NCBI GenBank assembly: GCA_007131525.1
Contig: SLQK01000133.1
Coordinates: forward strand, 1 to 11,967
Reading direction: 5' to 3'
Origin: Nitriliruptoraceae bacterium
Lineage (GTDB): Bacteria; Actinomycetota; Nitriliruptoria; Nitriliruptorales; Nitriliruptoraceae
DNA: 11,967 nt
This document shows positions 1 to 6,848 of this stretch, in pieces. Made by a program: the position numbers and the translations under genes. Below the pieces are notes generated by a model, which did not search any database, was not told where the DNA came from, and was given only the letters and a program-made list of their open reading frames with translations. Position 1 is the stretch's first letter. Each line of letters starts with the position of its first letter.

Positions 1-362
1 GGCGCCGCCGCCTCGATCGCCGCTCTTCCAGCAGCGGTGAGCACGACCTCGGAACCGCGAGCGTCCTCCGCGCACTCCTCGCGATCCACCAGGCCGCGCG
101 CCTCCATCCGCTTGAGGTGATGGGACAAGCGGCTCTTCTCCCACCGCAGCGACCGTCCGAGCTGGAAGGCTCGCAGCCGCCCACCCTCGGCCTCCGACAG
201 CTCCACCAGGACCGCATAGTCGGCGTGCGACAATCCGGAGTGCCGGGACAACTCCCGGCTGAGCGCAGCCTCGAGCTCGACACGCATCCGGGTGTAGCCA
301 CGCCATGCCCGTGTCTCGAGCTCGTCGAGCCAGCGCGGTTCGGTCGAGGGTCGATCGTCCAT
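1..362 (-). CDS. MarR-family transcriptional regulator, N-terminal 120 residues (runs off the left edge)
   Basis: The minus strand is open from an ATG at 362 to the window edge, giving 120 residues without a stop. The product begins MDDRPSTEPRWLDELETR. Residues about 45-100 have the winged helix-turn-helix pattern of MarR proteins: YAVLVELSEAEGGRLRAF, then a recognition-helix region LRWEKSRLSHHLKRMEARGL, then a wing containing EDARGSEVVLTAAGR. MarR proteins are cytoplasmic dimers that usually repress themselves and a divergent neighbour. The C-terminal dimerization helix lies outside the window. The start was chosen because a -10-like TAGCAT ends 6 bp before this ATG, so the transcript is probably leaderless; no Shine-Dalgarno is present. 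The divergent YceI gene and the dyads between them suggest an autoregulated MarR/YceI pair. The ligand is unknown. Confidence 0.85.
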   Translation of the reverse strand, partial: MDDRPSTEPRWLDELETRAWRGYTRMRVELEAALSRELSRHSGLSHADYAVLVELSEAEGGRLRAFQLGRSLRWEKSRLSHHLKRMEARGLVDREECAEDARGSEVVLTAAGRAAIEAAA

Positions 363-368
363 GATGGC

Positions 369-397
369 ATGCTACTCGCGTGAGGTTGACATGTCAT
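369..397 (-). promoter_or_regulatory. Candidate promoter of the MarR gene, probably leaderless
   Basis: Read on the minus strand, ATGACA (397-392), a 17-bp spacer and TAGCAT (374-369) form a sigma70-type promoter. The expected transcription start is at or next to the A of the ATG at 362. Its -35 abuts the -35 of the divergent yceI promoter. This is inferred from the sequence; no transcript data are available. Confidence 0.5.
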
Positions 398-398
398 C
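385..398. promoter_or_regulatory. Dyad 1, probable MarR operator over the two -35 elements
   Basis: GTTGA-CATG-TCATC is an imperfect inverted repeat with a perfect core TGACATGTCA (387-396). With one mismatched pair it extends to 384-399. It covers the -35 elements of both divergent promoters. MarR proteins typically bind short dyads of this kind between their own gene and a divergent target. The identity of the binding protein is inferred. Confidence 0.6.
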
Positions 399-414
399 CA
401 CCACGGCGTACTTT
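386..414 (+). promoter_or_regulatory. Candidate promoter of the YceI gene
   Basis: TTGACA (386-391), a 17-bp spacer and TACTTT (409-414) fit the consensus -35 with an actinobacterial TANNNT -10. The expected start is near G421. The -35 lies inside dyad 1 and the start site inside dyad 2, so a bound repressor should block it. Confidence 0.65.
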
Positions 415-417
415 TTC

Positions 418-431
418 GTTGAGGAGTCAAC
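418..431. promoter_or_regulatory. Dyad 2, second probable MarR operator at the yceI start site
   Basis: GTTGA-GGAG-TCAAC is a perfect 5-bp inverted repeat around a 4-bp centre; with flanking C417 and G432 the arms are 6 bp. It has the same half-sites and spacing as dyad 1, 33 bp centre to centre, about three helical turns. It overlaps the predicted transcription start, and its centre is the Shine-Dalgarno of the ATG at 433. Confidence 0.55.
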
Positions 432-432
432 G

Positions 433-1038
433 ATGTCGTTCTTCTCCCGTTCCCGAACCCCTGACGAGGAGCTCCCCATGAGCACGACCGCGATCGAACG
501 TTCCCAGCTCACCGGCAACTACACCATCGACCCATCCCACAGCACGCTGGCCTTCGTGGCCCGCCACGCGATGGTGACCAAGGTGCGCGGGGCGTTCAAC
601 GAGTTCGCCGGCACCTTCACCGTCGATGCGGAGGATCCCAGCAACGCGACCGCCGAGGTCACCATCGAGGCCACCAGCATCGACACCCGCAACGCCGACC
701 GGGACGCCCACCTGAAGAGCAACGACTTCTTCGCGATGGACGAGTACCCACAGCTGACCTTCCGCACGACCAAGGTCGAGCCGAAGAGCGACAGCGCGTT
801 CCACGTCACCGGTGACCTCACGATCCGCGGCGTCACCAAGGAGGTCGACTTCGACCTGGACTACACCGGTGCCGTGACCGACCCATGGGGCAACCTGCGG
901 GTGGGCTTCGAGGGCCGGACCGAGGTCAACCGCAAGGACTGGAACCTGAACTGGAACACCCCGCTGGACACCGGCGGTGTGCTCGTCTCCGAGAAGGTCA
1001 CGCTCGAGTTCGAGATCTCAGCGACCAAGGACGCCTGA
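433..1038 (+). CDS. YceI-family lipocalin-like protein
   Basis: The 201-residue product has the YceI-fold pattern: TIDPSHSTLAFVARHAMVTK near the start, RNADRDAHLKSNDFF in the middle, and NRKDWNLNWNTPLDTGGVLV near the C-terminus. YceI proteins are eight-stranded barrels that bind long polyisoprenoid-type lipids; many actinobacterial members, like this one, lack a signal peptide and are probably cytoplasmic. The start at 433 is preceded by GAGGAG (421-426) with a 6-nt gap, its first 15 codons are GC-rich in the third position, and MSFFSRSR resembles the short basic-aromatic N-termini I recall in actinobacterial homologues. An alternative ATG at 478 also has GAGGAG 6 nt upstream and would give 186 residues. 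Regulation by the divergent MarR protein is likely. The exact ligand is unknown. Confidence 0.88.
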   Translation: MSFFSRSRTPDEELPMSTTAIERSQLTGNYTIDPSHSTLAFVARHAMVTKVRGAFNEFAGTFTVDAEDPSNATAEVTIEATSIDTRNADRDAHLKSNDFFAMDEYPQLTFRTTKVEPKSDSAFHVTGDLTIRGVTKEVDFDLDYTGAVTDPWGNLRVGFEGRTEVNRKDWNLNWNTPLDTGGVLVSEKVTLEFEISATKDA

Positions 1039-1054
1039 CCTCCCCCTCCCCACG

Positions 1055-1084
1055 CGCGGCGGCACCTCACCGGGTGCCGCCGCG
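1055..1084 (+). terminator. GC-rich hairpin after the YceI gene
   Basis: CGCGGCGGCACC (1055-1066) pairs perfectly with GGTGCCGCCGCG (1073-1084) around a 6-nt loop. It starts 16 bp after the stop codon. Only a short TTAGGTTGTGG follows, so there is no clear U-tract. High-GC actinobacteria often use such U-poor hairpins as terminators. Confidence 0.6.
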
Positions 1085-1136
1085 TTAGGTTGTGGTCCAC
1101 GAGGAGGCCGACGAGGTGGCGACGGGGAACGGAACG

Positions 1137-2186
1137 ATGGACACCGGCCGAACGTGCGTCAACGTGGCGCTCGGCGGCGGCGGGGCCCGGGGCTACGCCC
1201 ACATCGGGGTGCTGGAGGTGCTCGAGGAGCGCGGGTACCAGGTGGCCAGCATCGCCGGCACCTCGATGGGCGCGCTGGTCGGCGCGCTCTACGCCGCCGG
1301 GACGATGCGTGACTACGCCGACTGGGCCCGAAGGCTGACCCAGCGTGATGTGCTCCGCCTGCTCGACCCGGCGTTCCGGGCGCCAGGGGCGATCCGTGCC
1401 ACCAAGGTGTTCGCCAAGGTGGTGGAGTTGCTCGGCGACCGCAGGATCGAGGACCTGCCGATCCCGTACACGGCGGTGACCACGGACCTGACCGCGGGCC
1501 GCGAGGTGTGGTTCCAGCGCGGCCCGCTCGCCCCCGCCGTCCGTGCCTCCATCGCGCTGCCGAGCTTCATCACCCCCGTGGTCATCGACGGTCGGCTGCT
1601 GGCTGACGGCGGGCTGCTCAACCCGATCCCGGTGGCGGCCACCGCCGCGACCCCCGCGGACCTGACCATCGCGGTGTCCCTGGCCGAGGAGCACCTCACG
1701 GGCTCCGCGACCGTCGCGACGTCGACCACGGCAGCACCCACCGCGGCCGCACCCACCGCGGCCGCACCGACCTCCGCGACCGTGCCGACGACGCCGCTCG
1801 CTGGTGCCGAGCTCGCCGGCCTGCGGGACAGCGAGCTCGTCCGCACGGTCACCGGCTGGTTCGCCGGCATCGGTGACGACGAGCCCGACGGGGCCGGGGA
1901 GGCGATGGCGTCGCCGGCCGACGGCGTGGCCGTGACGGCTGCCGACGGGTTCGGTCCGGCCCCGGTTGGGATGCGGACCGTGCAGGTGCTGCAGCTGTCG
2001 GTGGAGGCGCTCCAGGCCGCGGTCACCCGGTTCCGGCTCGCCGCCACCCCGCCCGACCTGCTGATCACCGTGCCCCGAGCGGCTGCCCGGGCCCTGGACT
2101 TCCACCGCGCCGAGGAGCTCATCGCGCTCGGCCGTGCCCGCACGGAGGCCGCGTTGGACGGCGACCGACCACCGCCCTGGCCGTGA
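1137..2186 (+). CDS. Patatin-like phospholipase (RssA-type)
   Basis: The 349-residue product has all patatin landmarks. The glycine-rich oxyanion loop GGGGARG is at residues 13-19, the nucleophile elbow GTSMG at 41-45 (Ser43), and the Asp of the dyad in DGG at 157-159. These enzymes hydrolyse acyl esters of phospholipids with a Ser-Asp dyad. There is no signal peptide or membrane segment, so it is probably cytoplasmic. Residues about 185-275 form an Ala/Thr/Pro-rich then acidic insertion of low complexity before a final conserved-looking segment ending in DLLITVPRAAARALDFHRAEEL. ATG 1137 was chosen because GGGGAACGG lies just upstream and the conserved domain starts close by; a GTG at 1092 would add 15 residues. 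The stop overlaps the next start (GTGA), so both are probably translated together. Substrate is unknown. Confidence 0.88.
   Translation: MDTGRTCVNVALGGGGARGYAHIGVLEVLEERGYQVASIAGTSMGALVGALYAAGTMRDYADWARRLTQRDVLRLLDPAFRAPGAIRATKVFAKVVELLGDRRIEDLPIPYTAVTTDLTAGREVWFQRGPLAPAVRASIALPSFITPVVIDGRLLADGGLLNPIPVAATAATPADLTIAVSLAEEHLTGSATVATSTTAAPTAAAPTAAAPTSATVPTTPLAGAELAGLRDSELVRTVTGWFAGIGDDEPDGAGEAMASPADGVAVTAADGFGPAPVGMRTVQVLQLSVEALQAAVTRFRLAATPPDLLITVPRAAARALDFHRAEELIALGRARTEAALDGDRPPPWP
1734..1768 (+). repeat. 15-bp tandem repeat, 2.3 copies, in the phospholipase gene
   Basis: GCACCCACCGCGGCC occurs at 1734-1748 and 1749-1763, followed by a partial GCACC. The period is a multiple of three and encodes repeated Thr-Ala-Ala-Ala-Pro. 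It sits in the low-complexity linker and could vary in copy number by slippage without a frameshift. Confidence 0.85.
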
Positions 2187-3508
2187 GGAGCCCTGGCCGG
2201 ATCGTCGCCGACCGCGCGCTGACGGGGCTCGCACGACTGGCGCTGCGGGGCTTCTTCCGTCGTATCGAGATCACCGGTCGACAGCACCTGACCGAGGACC
2301 GCCCGGTGCTCGTGGTCGCCAACCACTTCAACGCGCTGCTCGACCCGGTGCTGGTCGTGTTCGCTCTCCGTGAGCTGCCCCGCTTCGTCGCCAAGGCGGC
2401 ACTGTGGCGCCCGGTCTGGGTTCGGCCCTTCCTGTGGCTGGCCGGGATGGTGCCGGTCCACCGCCCGCAGGACGGTGGCGACACCGCGAGCAACCAGGGT
2501 GTGTTCCGCTCCTGCTCCGAGCAGCTGGCCCGCGGGGTCACCGTGGCCCTGTTCCCCGAGGGTGGCGTCTCGCCCGTCCCCGCCCTGCAACCGCTGCGCA
2601 CCGGCGCGGCGCGGATCGCCCTGTCCGCCCGCGCCGCCGGGGCGGAGGGGCTCACGATCCTGCCGATCGGGCTGACCTACGAGGACAAGGTCGCACTGCG
2701 GTCCCGCGCGCTGGTGCGGATCGGCTCGCCGATCGACGTCGATGCCCACCTCCAGCACCTGGACCGCCCCCACGCCGACGACGGCGACACCGAGGTGGTC
2801 CGCTCACTGACCGACGCGATCCAGGACCGCTTGGCCGGGTTGTCGCCTGCCTACACCGACGAGGTGGACGCCGCCGTCCTCGGGCGGGCCGCCGACGTGG
2901 CGCTACGACGTGCTGACGCTGCCCCGACCGAGGAGGTCGCCCTGGCCGAGCGCGAGGTGCTGGCACGCCGCCTCGCCGAGGTGTCCGCCACCGCCCGCGA
3001 CGAGGTGGTGGACGCGCTCGCCGGCTACGAGCTGCGTCGCTCCCTGGCCGGACTGCGCGACACCGAGGTGGTGACGCGTCAGACCACCGGCGACCTCGCC
3101 CGGACCTTCCTCGCGGCCCTGCTCCGGCTGCTGCTGCTCGCTCCGTTCGCCCTGACCGGCGCGGTCATCAACGCGCTGCCCTACTGGGGCGTGCACTGGG
3201 CCGGACGGTTCGTCCGCAACCCCGGGCTCAGGGCCAGCGCGCGGCTGCTGGCCGGCGTGGCGCTGTTCCCGGCGAGCTGGATCCTGGTGGCCTGGCTCCT
3301 GCCCTGGAACAGCTGGTGGGCGCGCACCCTGGTGATCGTCGCGGCGCCGGTCCTCGGGCTGGTGGCGGTGCGGACGCTGGAGACCACGGTCGCCACGGCC
3401 CGGGCCTGGCACGGCTGGATCACCCGCATCGAACGCAGCGACCGTCTGGAGCAGCTGCGCCGCGAGCGGTCCGACCTCGTCGCCACGATCGAGCGGGCCG
3501 CGGCGTAG
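2183..3508 (+). CDS. PlsC-type glycerophospholipid acyltransferase with C-terminal membrane segments
   Basis: The 441-residue product has an N-terminal acyltransferase domain. The catalytic motif is NHFNALLDP (residues 47-55), with His48 and Asp54 separated by five residues instead of the usual four. FPEGG follows at 124-128 and PIGLTYED at 161-168. The five-residue spacing and FPEGG recall the glycerol-3-phosphate/dihydroxyacetone-phosphate acyltransferases of the yeast Gpt2/Sct1 type and related bacterial proteins. Residues about 308-331, 355-373 and 380-397 are strongly hydrophobic and probably anchor the C-terminus. The role would be transfer of an acyl chain to a glycerophosphate or lysophospholipid. 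GTG 2183 overlaps the phospholipase stop by GTGA, and GTG here is the first start in frame. The gene ends 2 bp from the convergent sdhB stop. Exact acceptor is uncertain. Confidence 0.85.
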   Translation: MRSPGRIVADRALTGLARLALRGFFRRIEITGRQHLTEDRPVLVVANHFNALLDPVLVVFALRELPRFVAKAALWRPVWVRPFLWLAGMVPVHRPQDGGDTASNQGVFRSCSEQLARGVTVALFPEGGVSPVPALQPLRTGAARIALSARAAGAEGLTILPIGLTYEDKVALRSRALVRIGSPIDVDAHLQHLDRPHADDGDTEVVRSLTDAIQDRLAGLSPAYTDEVDAAVLGRAADVALRRADAAPTEEVALAEREVLARRLAEVSATARDEVVDALAGYELRRSLAGLRDTEVVTRQTTGDLARTFLAALLRLLLLAPFALTGAVINALPYWGVHWAGRFVRNPGLRASARLLAGVALFPASWILVAWLLPWNSWWARTLVIVAAPVLGLVAVRTLETTVATARAWHGWITRIERSDRLEQLRRERSDLVATIERAAA

Positions 3509-3510
3509 CG

Positions 3511-4359
3511 CTACCTCGTCGTGCCGTCCCCAGCATCGTCCGGGTCGGACTGCCACCAGGGCCCGCCCCGCAGCCGTGCGAGCCAGGGCACGTCGGTGCG
3601 CTCGGGGACCTCGCCTCGCCGCTGGACCACGACCGCGGTGCGGAAGTCACGGTTGAGGTGGGCGATGACGTCCAGGCCGATCGCCGCCGGGCAGGCGGGG
3701 ACGCACTCGGCGTAGTTGGTGCAGGAACCGAACTCGCTCTCCATCGTGGCCACCATCGAGCGCACGCGCTCGTACCGCTCGACCTGGCCCTGGGGCAGCT
3801 CGGCGAGGTGGGCGACCTTCGCGCCGGTGAACAGCTGGGCAGCACCGTTGGGGCAGGCCGCCACGCACGCACCGCAGCCGATGCAGGCCGCGTGGTCCAT
3901 CGCCGCCTCGGCCTGGTGCTTGTTCACCGGCATCGTCAGCGCCTCGGGCGCAGCGTTGGTCGCGGTGGAGATGTAGCCACCCGAGGCGATGATGCGGTCC
4001 AGCGCCGAGCGATCGACGACCAGGTCGCGCACGACCGGGAAGGCACCTGCCCGCCACGGCTCCAGGGTGACCACGTCGCCGTCGGAGAAGGTCCGCACCC
4101 GCTGCAGACACGCAGGAGTGAAGTCCTCGGGACCGTGGGGCCGGCCGTTGACCATGAGCCCGCAGGTCCCGCAGATGCCCTCGCGGCAGTCGTGGTCGAA
4201 GGCCACCGGCTCGCGGCCCTCGGCCACGAGCTGCGCGTTCAGCATGTCGAGCAGCTCGAGCATGCTGACCTCGTCGGTGACCCCGTCGACCTCGTAGCGC
4301 TCGAAACGACCGGGGGATGCGGCATCGGCCTGCCGCCAGACCTCGAGGATGAGACGCAT
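3511..4359 (-). CDS. sdhB: Succinate dehydrogenase/fumarate reductase iron-sulfur subunit
   Basis: The 282-residue protein carries ligands for three clusters. [2Fe-2S]: Cys58, 63, 66 and 84 (CREGICGTCG and TPAC). [4Fe-4S]: Cys159, 162, 165 and 223. [3Fe-4S]: Cys169, 213 and 219 (CIGCGACVAACP, CTNYAECVPACP). Assignments follow the spacing in E. coli SdhB. It carries electrons from the SdhA flavin toward the quinone site, on the cytoplasmic side. The start ATG (4359-4357) shares one base with the sdhA stop (TGATG), and AGGAG lies 9 nt upstream inside sdhA, so translation is coupled. The C-terminal tail of about 35 residues after VVVQRRGEVPE is Trp-rich then acidic and longer than the minimal domain. 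No sdhC or sdhD follows. Confidence 0.95.
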   Translation of the reverse strand: MRLILEVWRQADAASPGRFERYEVDGVTDEVSMLELLDMLNAQLVAEGREPVAFDHDCREGICGTCGLMVNGRPHGPEDFTPACLQRVRTFSDGDVVTLEPWRAGAFPVVRDLVVDRSALDRIIASGGYISTATNAAPEALTMPVNKHQAEAAMDHAACIGCGACVAACPNGAAQLFTGAKVAHLAELPQGQVERYERVRSMVATMESEFGSCTNYAECVPACPAAIGLDVIAHLNRDFRTAVVVQRRGEVPERTDVPWLARLRGGPWWQSDPDDAGDGTTR

Positions 4360-6668
4360 CACTTGTAGCTCCTGGTCGCCAGTGGGACCGCCTCGAAGGT
4401 CAGAGGTTCGCTGCGGCGGATCGGGACGCCGTCGGGTGGGGCTGCCTCCCACGCCGAGGTGGAGGTCCAGTTGTCGTCGTCGCGGAGTGCCTCGCCGTCC
4501 TCGGTCTGATGCTCGGAGCGGAAGTGCGCACCCGCCGACTCGTCACGGTCGAGCGCGTCCAGGGCCATCAGCTCGGCGAGCTCGAGGTAGTCGGCGAGTC
4601 GTCCGGCACGCTCCAGCTCCTGGTTCAGCTGCTGGCCGTGCCCGACCACCCGAACGTTGGACCAGAAGTCGTCCTTGAGCTCCCGGATGGCGTCGGCGCC
4701 CTTGGCCAGACCCTCGGCGTGCCGCTCGACCCCGACGTGGTCAGTCAGCAGCTGCCCGAGCTCCTTGTGGTAGACGTCCGGGCCGGTCGTCCCACCGATG
4801 CCCAGCAGGTGATCGACCCGGCCGCTGGCCTCGGCCACCGCCTCGATGACCGCCGGATGGTCGTGGGGCACCGGTTCCTGACCGAGCAGCGGCGCGAGGT
4901 AGTCCGCCACGGTCCAGGGCAGTACGAACCATCCGTCCACCGACGCGCTCAGCAGCGAGTTGGCGCCCAGCCGGTTGGCCCCGTGGTAGTTGAAGCTGGC
5001 CTCTCCGCCGACGAACAGCCCCGGCACGTTGCTCATCTGGTTGTAGTCGGTCCACAGCCCTCCCATGGCGAAGTGGGGGCCAGGAGCGATGCGCATCGGG
5101 CTGGTGTAGGGGTCCTCGCCGGTGGCGTCGGTGTAGAGCTCGAGCAGGTTGCCGTAGCGCTCCTCCATCGTGCGCCGCCCCAGCCGGGCGATGGCGTCAC
5201 GGAAGTCGAGGTAGACCCCGTTGCGCAGCGGCCCGACACCCTTGCCCGCATCCAGCTGGATCTTGGCGGCCCGCGACGAGATGTCCCGCGGCGCCAGGTT
5301 GCCGAAGGAGGGGTACATCCGCTCCAGGTAGTAGTCCCGGTCTTCTTCGGGGATGTCCTCGGGCGCGCGGTCGTCACCCGGTTCCTTGGGCACCCACACC
5401 CGCCCGTCGTTGCGCAGCGACTCGCTCATCAGGGTGAGTTTGGACTGCCACTCGCTGGTCAGCGGCAGCGAGGTGGGGTGGAACTGGATCATGCAGGGGT
5501 TGGCGAACAGCGCCCCACGCTTATGGGCCCGCCAGGTCGCGGTGACGTTGGAGGACTTGGCCAGGGTCGACTTGAAGTACACGTTGCCGTACCCGCCGGT
5601 GGCCAGCACCACGGCGTGGGCGGTGTGGGGCACGATGTCGCCGGTGACCATGTCCCGGGTGACGATCCCCACCGCCCGACCGTCAGCCACGATCAGATCC
5701 AGCATCTCCTGACGGGTGTGCAGCTTGAGCCGTCCGGCCCCGACCTCCTTGAGCAGCTGCTGCGCCCCGGCGATCTGCAGCTGCTGGCCGGTCTGGCCGC
5801 GGGCGTAGAAGGTCCGTGAGACCTGCACCCCACCGAAGGAGCGGGTGGCGATCTGGCCGCCGTACTCCCGGGCGAAGGGCACCCCGAGCGCGGTCATGTG
5901 GTCGATCACCCGAACCGACATCTCGGACAGACGGTGGACATCAGCCTCGCGGGCACGGAAGTCGCCACCCTTGACGGTGTCACGGAACAGCCGGTCGATC
6001 GAGTCACCGTCGGCCTTGTAGCCCTTGGCGGCGTTGATGCCGCCCTGGGCGGCCACGGAGTGGGCACGGCGAGGCGCGTCGTGGAGGGTGAAGGCCTCCA
6101 CCTGGTAGCCGAGCTCCGACAGCGTCGCGGCCGCACCGGCCCCGGCCAGGCCGGTCCCGACGACGATGACCTTGAAGCGGCGGCGGTTGGCCGGGTTGAC
6201 GAGCCGAAGGTTGAGCAGGTGGTCGTCCCACAGGGTGCGGATGTCGCCCGTGGGCGCGGCGTCGTGGATCTCCGGGCCGATCCTGCGCCGACGGTCGAGC
6301 TCGGCAGCCACCACGGGGTCCTCGCTTCGTCGTGGTGCGGCCGCGGCCGGGGCAGGGGCGGTCGCGGCCGCGCTCTCGGGTGCGGGGACGGCTACCGGAG
6401 CTGGCGCCGTCATCGGCGCGGCTCGGGGTCCGGGACTCGTGCTGCCGACGGCGGGTGTCGGGGGCGCCGCCGGTTCCACCTCGGTGCGACGAGCCCGGGC
6501 GTCGAGGTAGCGCTTGCCGAGACCGGCCGCCGCAGCCGCCAGACCGACCGCCACGGGGACGGCGCGTGCCATCGAGCGACGGGAGCGGCCCGCCCGCTCG
6601 GCCCCGCCACCCGCCCCGACGGGATCGGGTCCGGTGCTGCCGGTCTCCCGGCGGTCTTCGGTGGGCAT
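4359..6668 (-). CDS. sdhA: Succinate dehydrogenase/fumarate reductase flavoprotein subunit with N-terminal extension
   Basis: The 769-residue protein oxidizes succinate or reduces fumarate with covalently bound FAD. The Rossmann motif VVGTGLAGAG begins near residue 169. The FAD-linking His is His203 in RRAHSVAAQGGINAAKGY. Active-site motifs are QFHPTS (His397), APRDIS (Arg461), GPHFAMGG (His532) and HGANRLGANS (Arg566). It resembles the non-classical actinobacterial/Bacteroides type, exemplified by M. tuberculosis Rv0248c (about 646 residues). The extra length is N-terminal: Arg30-Arg31, a 16-residue hydrophobic run (36-51), then a Pro/Ala/Thr-rich linker to about 112. The start ATG 6668 has GGAG 5 nt upstream; GTG 6695 would add nine residues without a Shine-Dalgarno. 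Upstream, a possible -10 TATGGT (6757-6752) lacks a good -35. Confidence 0.94.
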   Translation of the reverse strand: MPTEDRRETGSTGPDPVGAGGGAERAGRSRRSMARAVPVAVGLAAAAAGLGKRYLDARARRTEVEPAAPPTPAVGSTSPGPRAAPMTAPAPVAVPAPESAAATAPAPAAAAPRRSEDPVVAAELDRRRRIGPEIHDAAPTGDIRTLWDDHLLNLRLVNPANRRRFKVIVVGTGLAGAGAAATLSELGYQVEAFTLHDAPRRAHSVAAQGGINAAKGYKADGDSIDRLFRDTVKGGDFRAREADVHRLSEMSVRVIDHMTALGVPFAREYGGQIATRSFGGVQVSRTFYARGQTGQQLQIAGAQQLLKEVGAGRLKLHTRQEMLDLIVADGRAVGIVTRDMVTGDIVPHTAHAVVLATGGYGNVYFKSTLAKSSNVTATWRAHKRGALFANPCMIQFHPTSLPLTSEWQSKLTLMSESLRNDGRVWVPKEPGDDRAPEDIPEEDRDYYLERMYPSFGNLAPRDISSRAAKIQLDAGKGVGPLRNGVYLDFRDAIARLGRRTMEERYGNLLELYTDATGEDPYTSPMRIAPGPHFAMGGLWTDYNQMSNVPGLFVGGEASFNYHGANRLGANSLLSASVDGWFVLPWTVADYLAPLLGQEPVPHDHPAVIEAVAEASGRVDHLLGIGGTTGPDVYHKELGQLLTDHVGVERHAEGLAKGADAIRELKDDFWSNVRVVGHGQQLNQELERAGRLADYLELAELMALDALDRDESAGAHFRSEHQTEDGEALRDDDNWTSTSAWEAAPPDGVPIRRSEPLTFEAVPLATRSYK

Positions 6669-6819
6669 GACGGCTCCATCCAAGGGTGAGATCACCGCCG
6701 CGGCACCCTTCGCTCGGGCACCGTCGGCGACCTGCTCGCTGCGCCATCACGACCATACGGGGAGCACGGAACCAGCGCAGACCGCGTCCGGTGGCTCCTG
6801 ATGGGACCTTCGCCCCTGG

Positions 6820-6838
6820 TGGGGTCGTCGAGACCCCA
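6820..6838 (-). terminator. Hairpin after the Na/Pi transporter gene
   Basis: TGGGGTC (6820-6826) and GACCCCA (6832-6838) form a perfect 7-bp stem with a 5-nt loop, 10 bp beyond the transporter stop on the minus strand. No U-tract follows. It may end the transporter transcript or attenuate read-through into sdhA, whose start is 151 bp further on. Confidence 0.4.
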
Positions 6839-6848
6839 TGACCGACCG

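Noticed and set aside
117..383. An 88-residue plus-strand frame opposite the MarR gene
   Set aside because: It is the complement of a convincing MarR winged helix and crosses its promoter.
861..2773. Long antisense open frames (861-2234 and 1313-2773, minus strand) opposite the lipase and acyltransferase
   Set aside because: They are Arg/Gly or Ser-rich with no domain pattern and lie opposite clear genes; high-GC DNA keeps such frames open.
4509..5819. A 436-residue plus-strand frame opposite sdhA
   Set aside because: Its composition (Val, Gly, Gln, His-rich) shows no family motif, and the opposite strand encodes intact SdhA.
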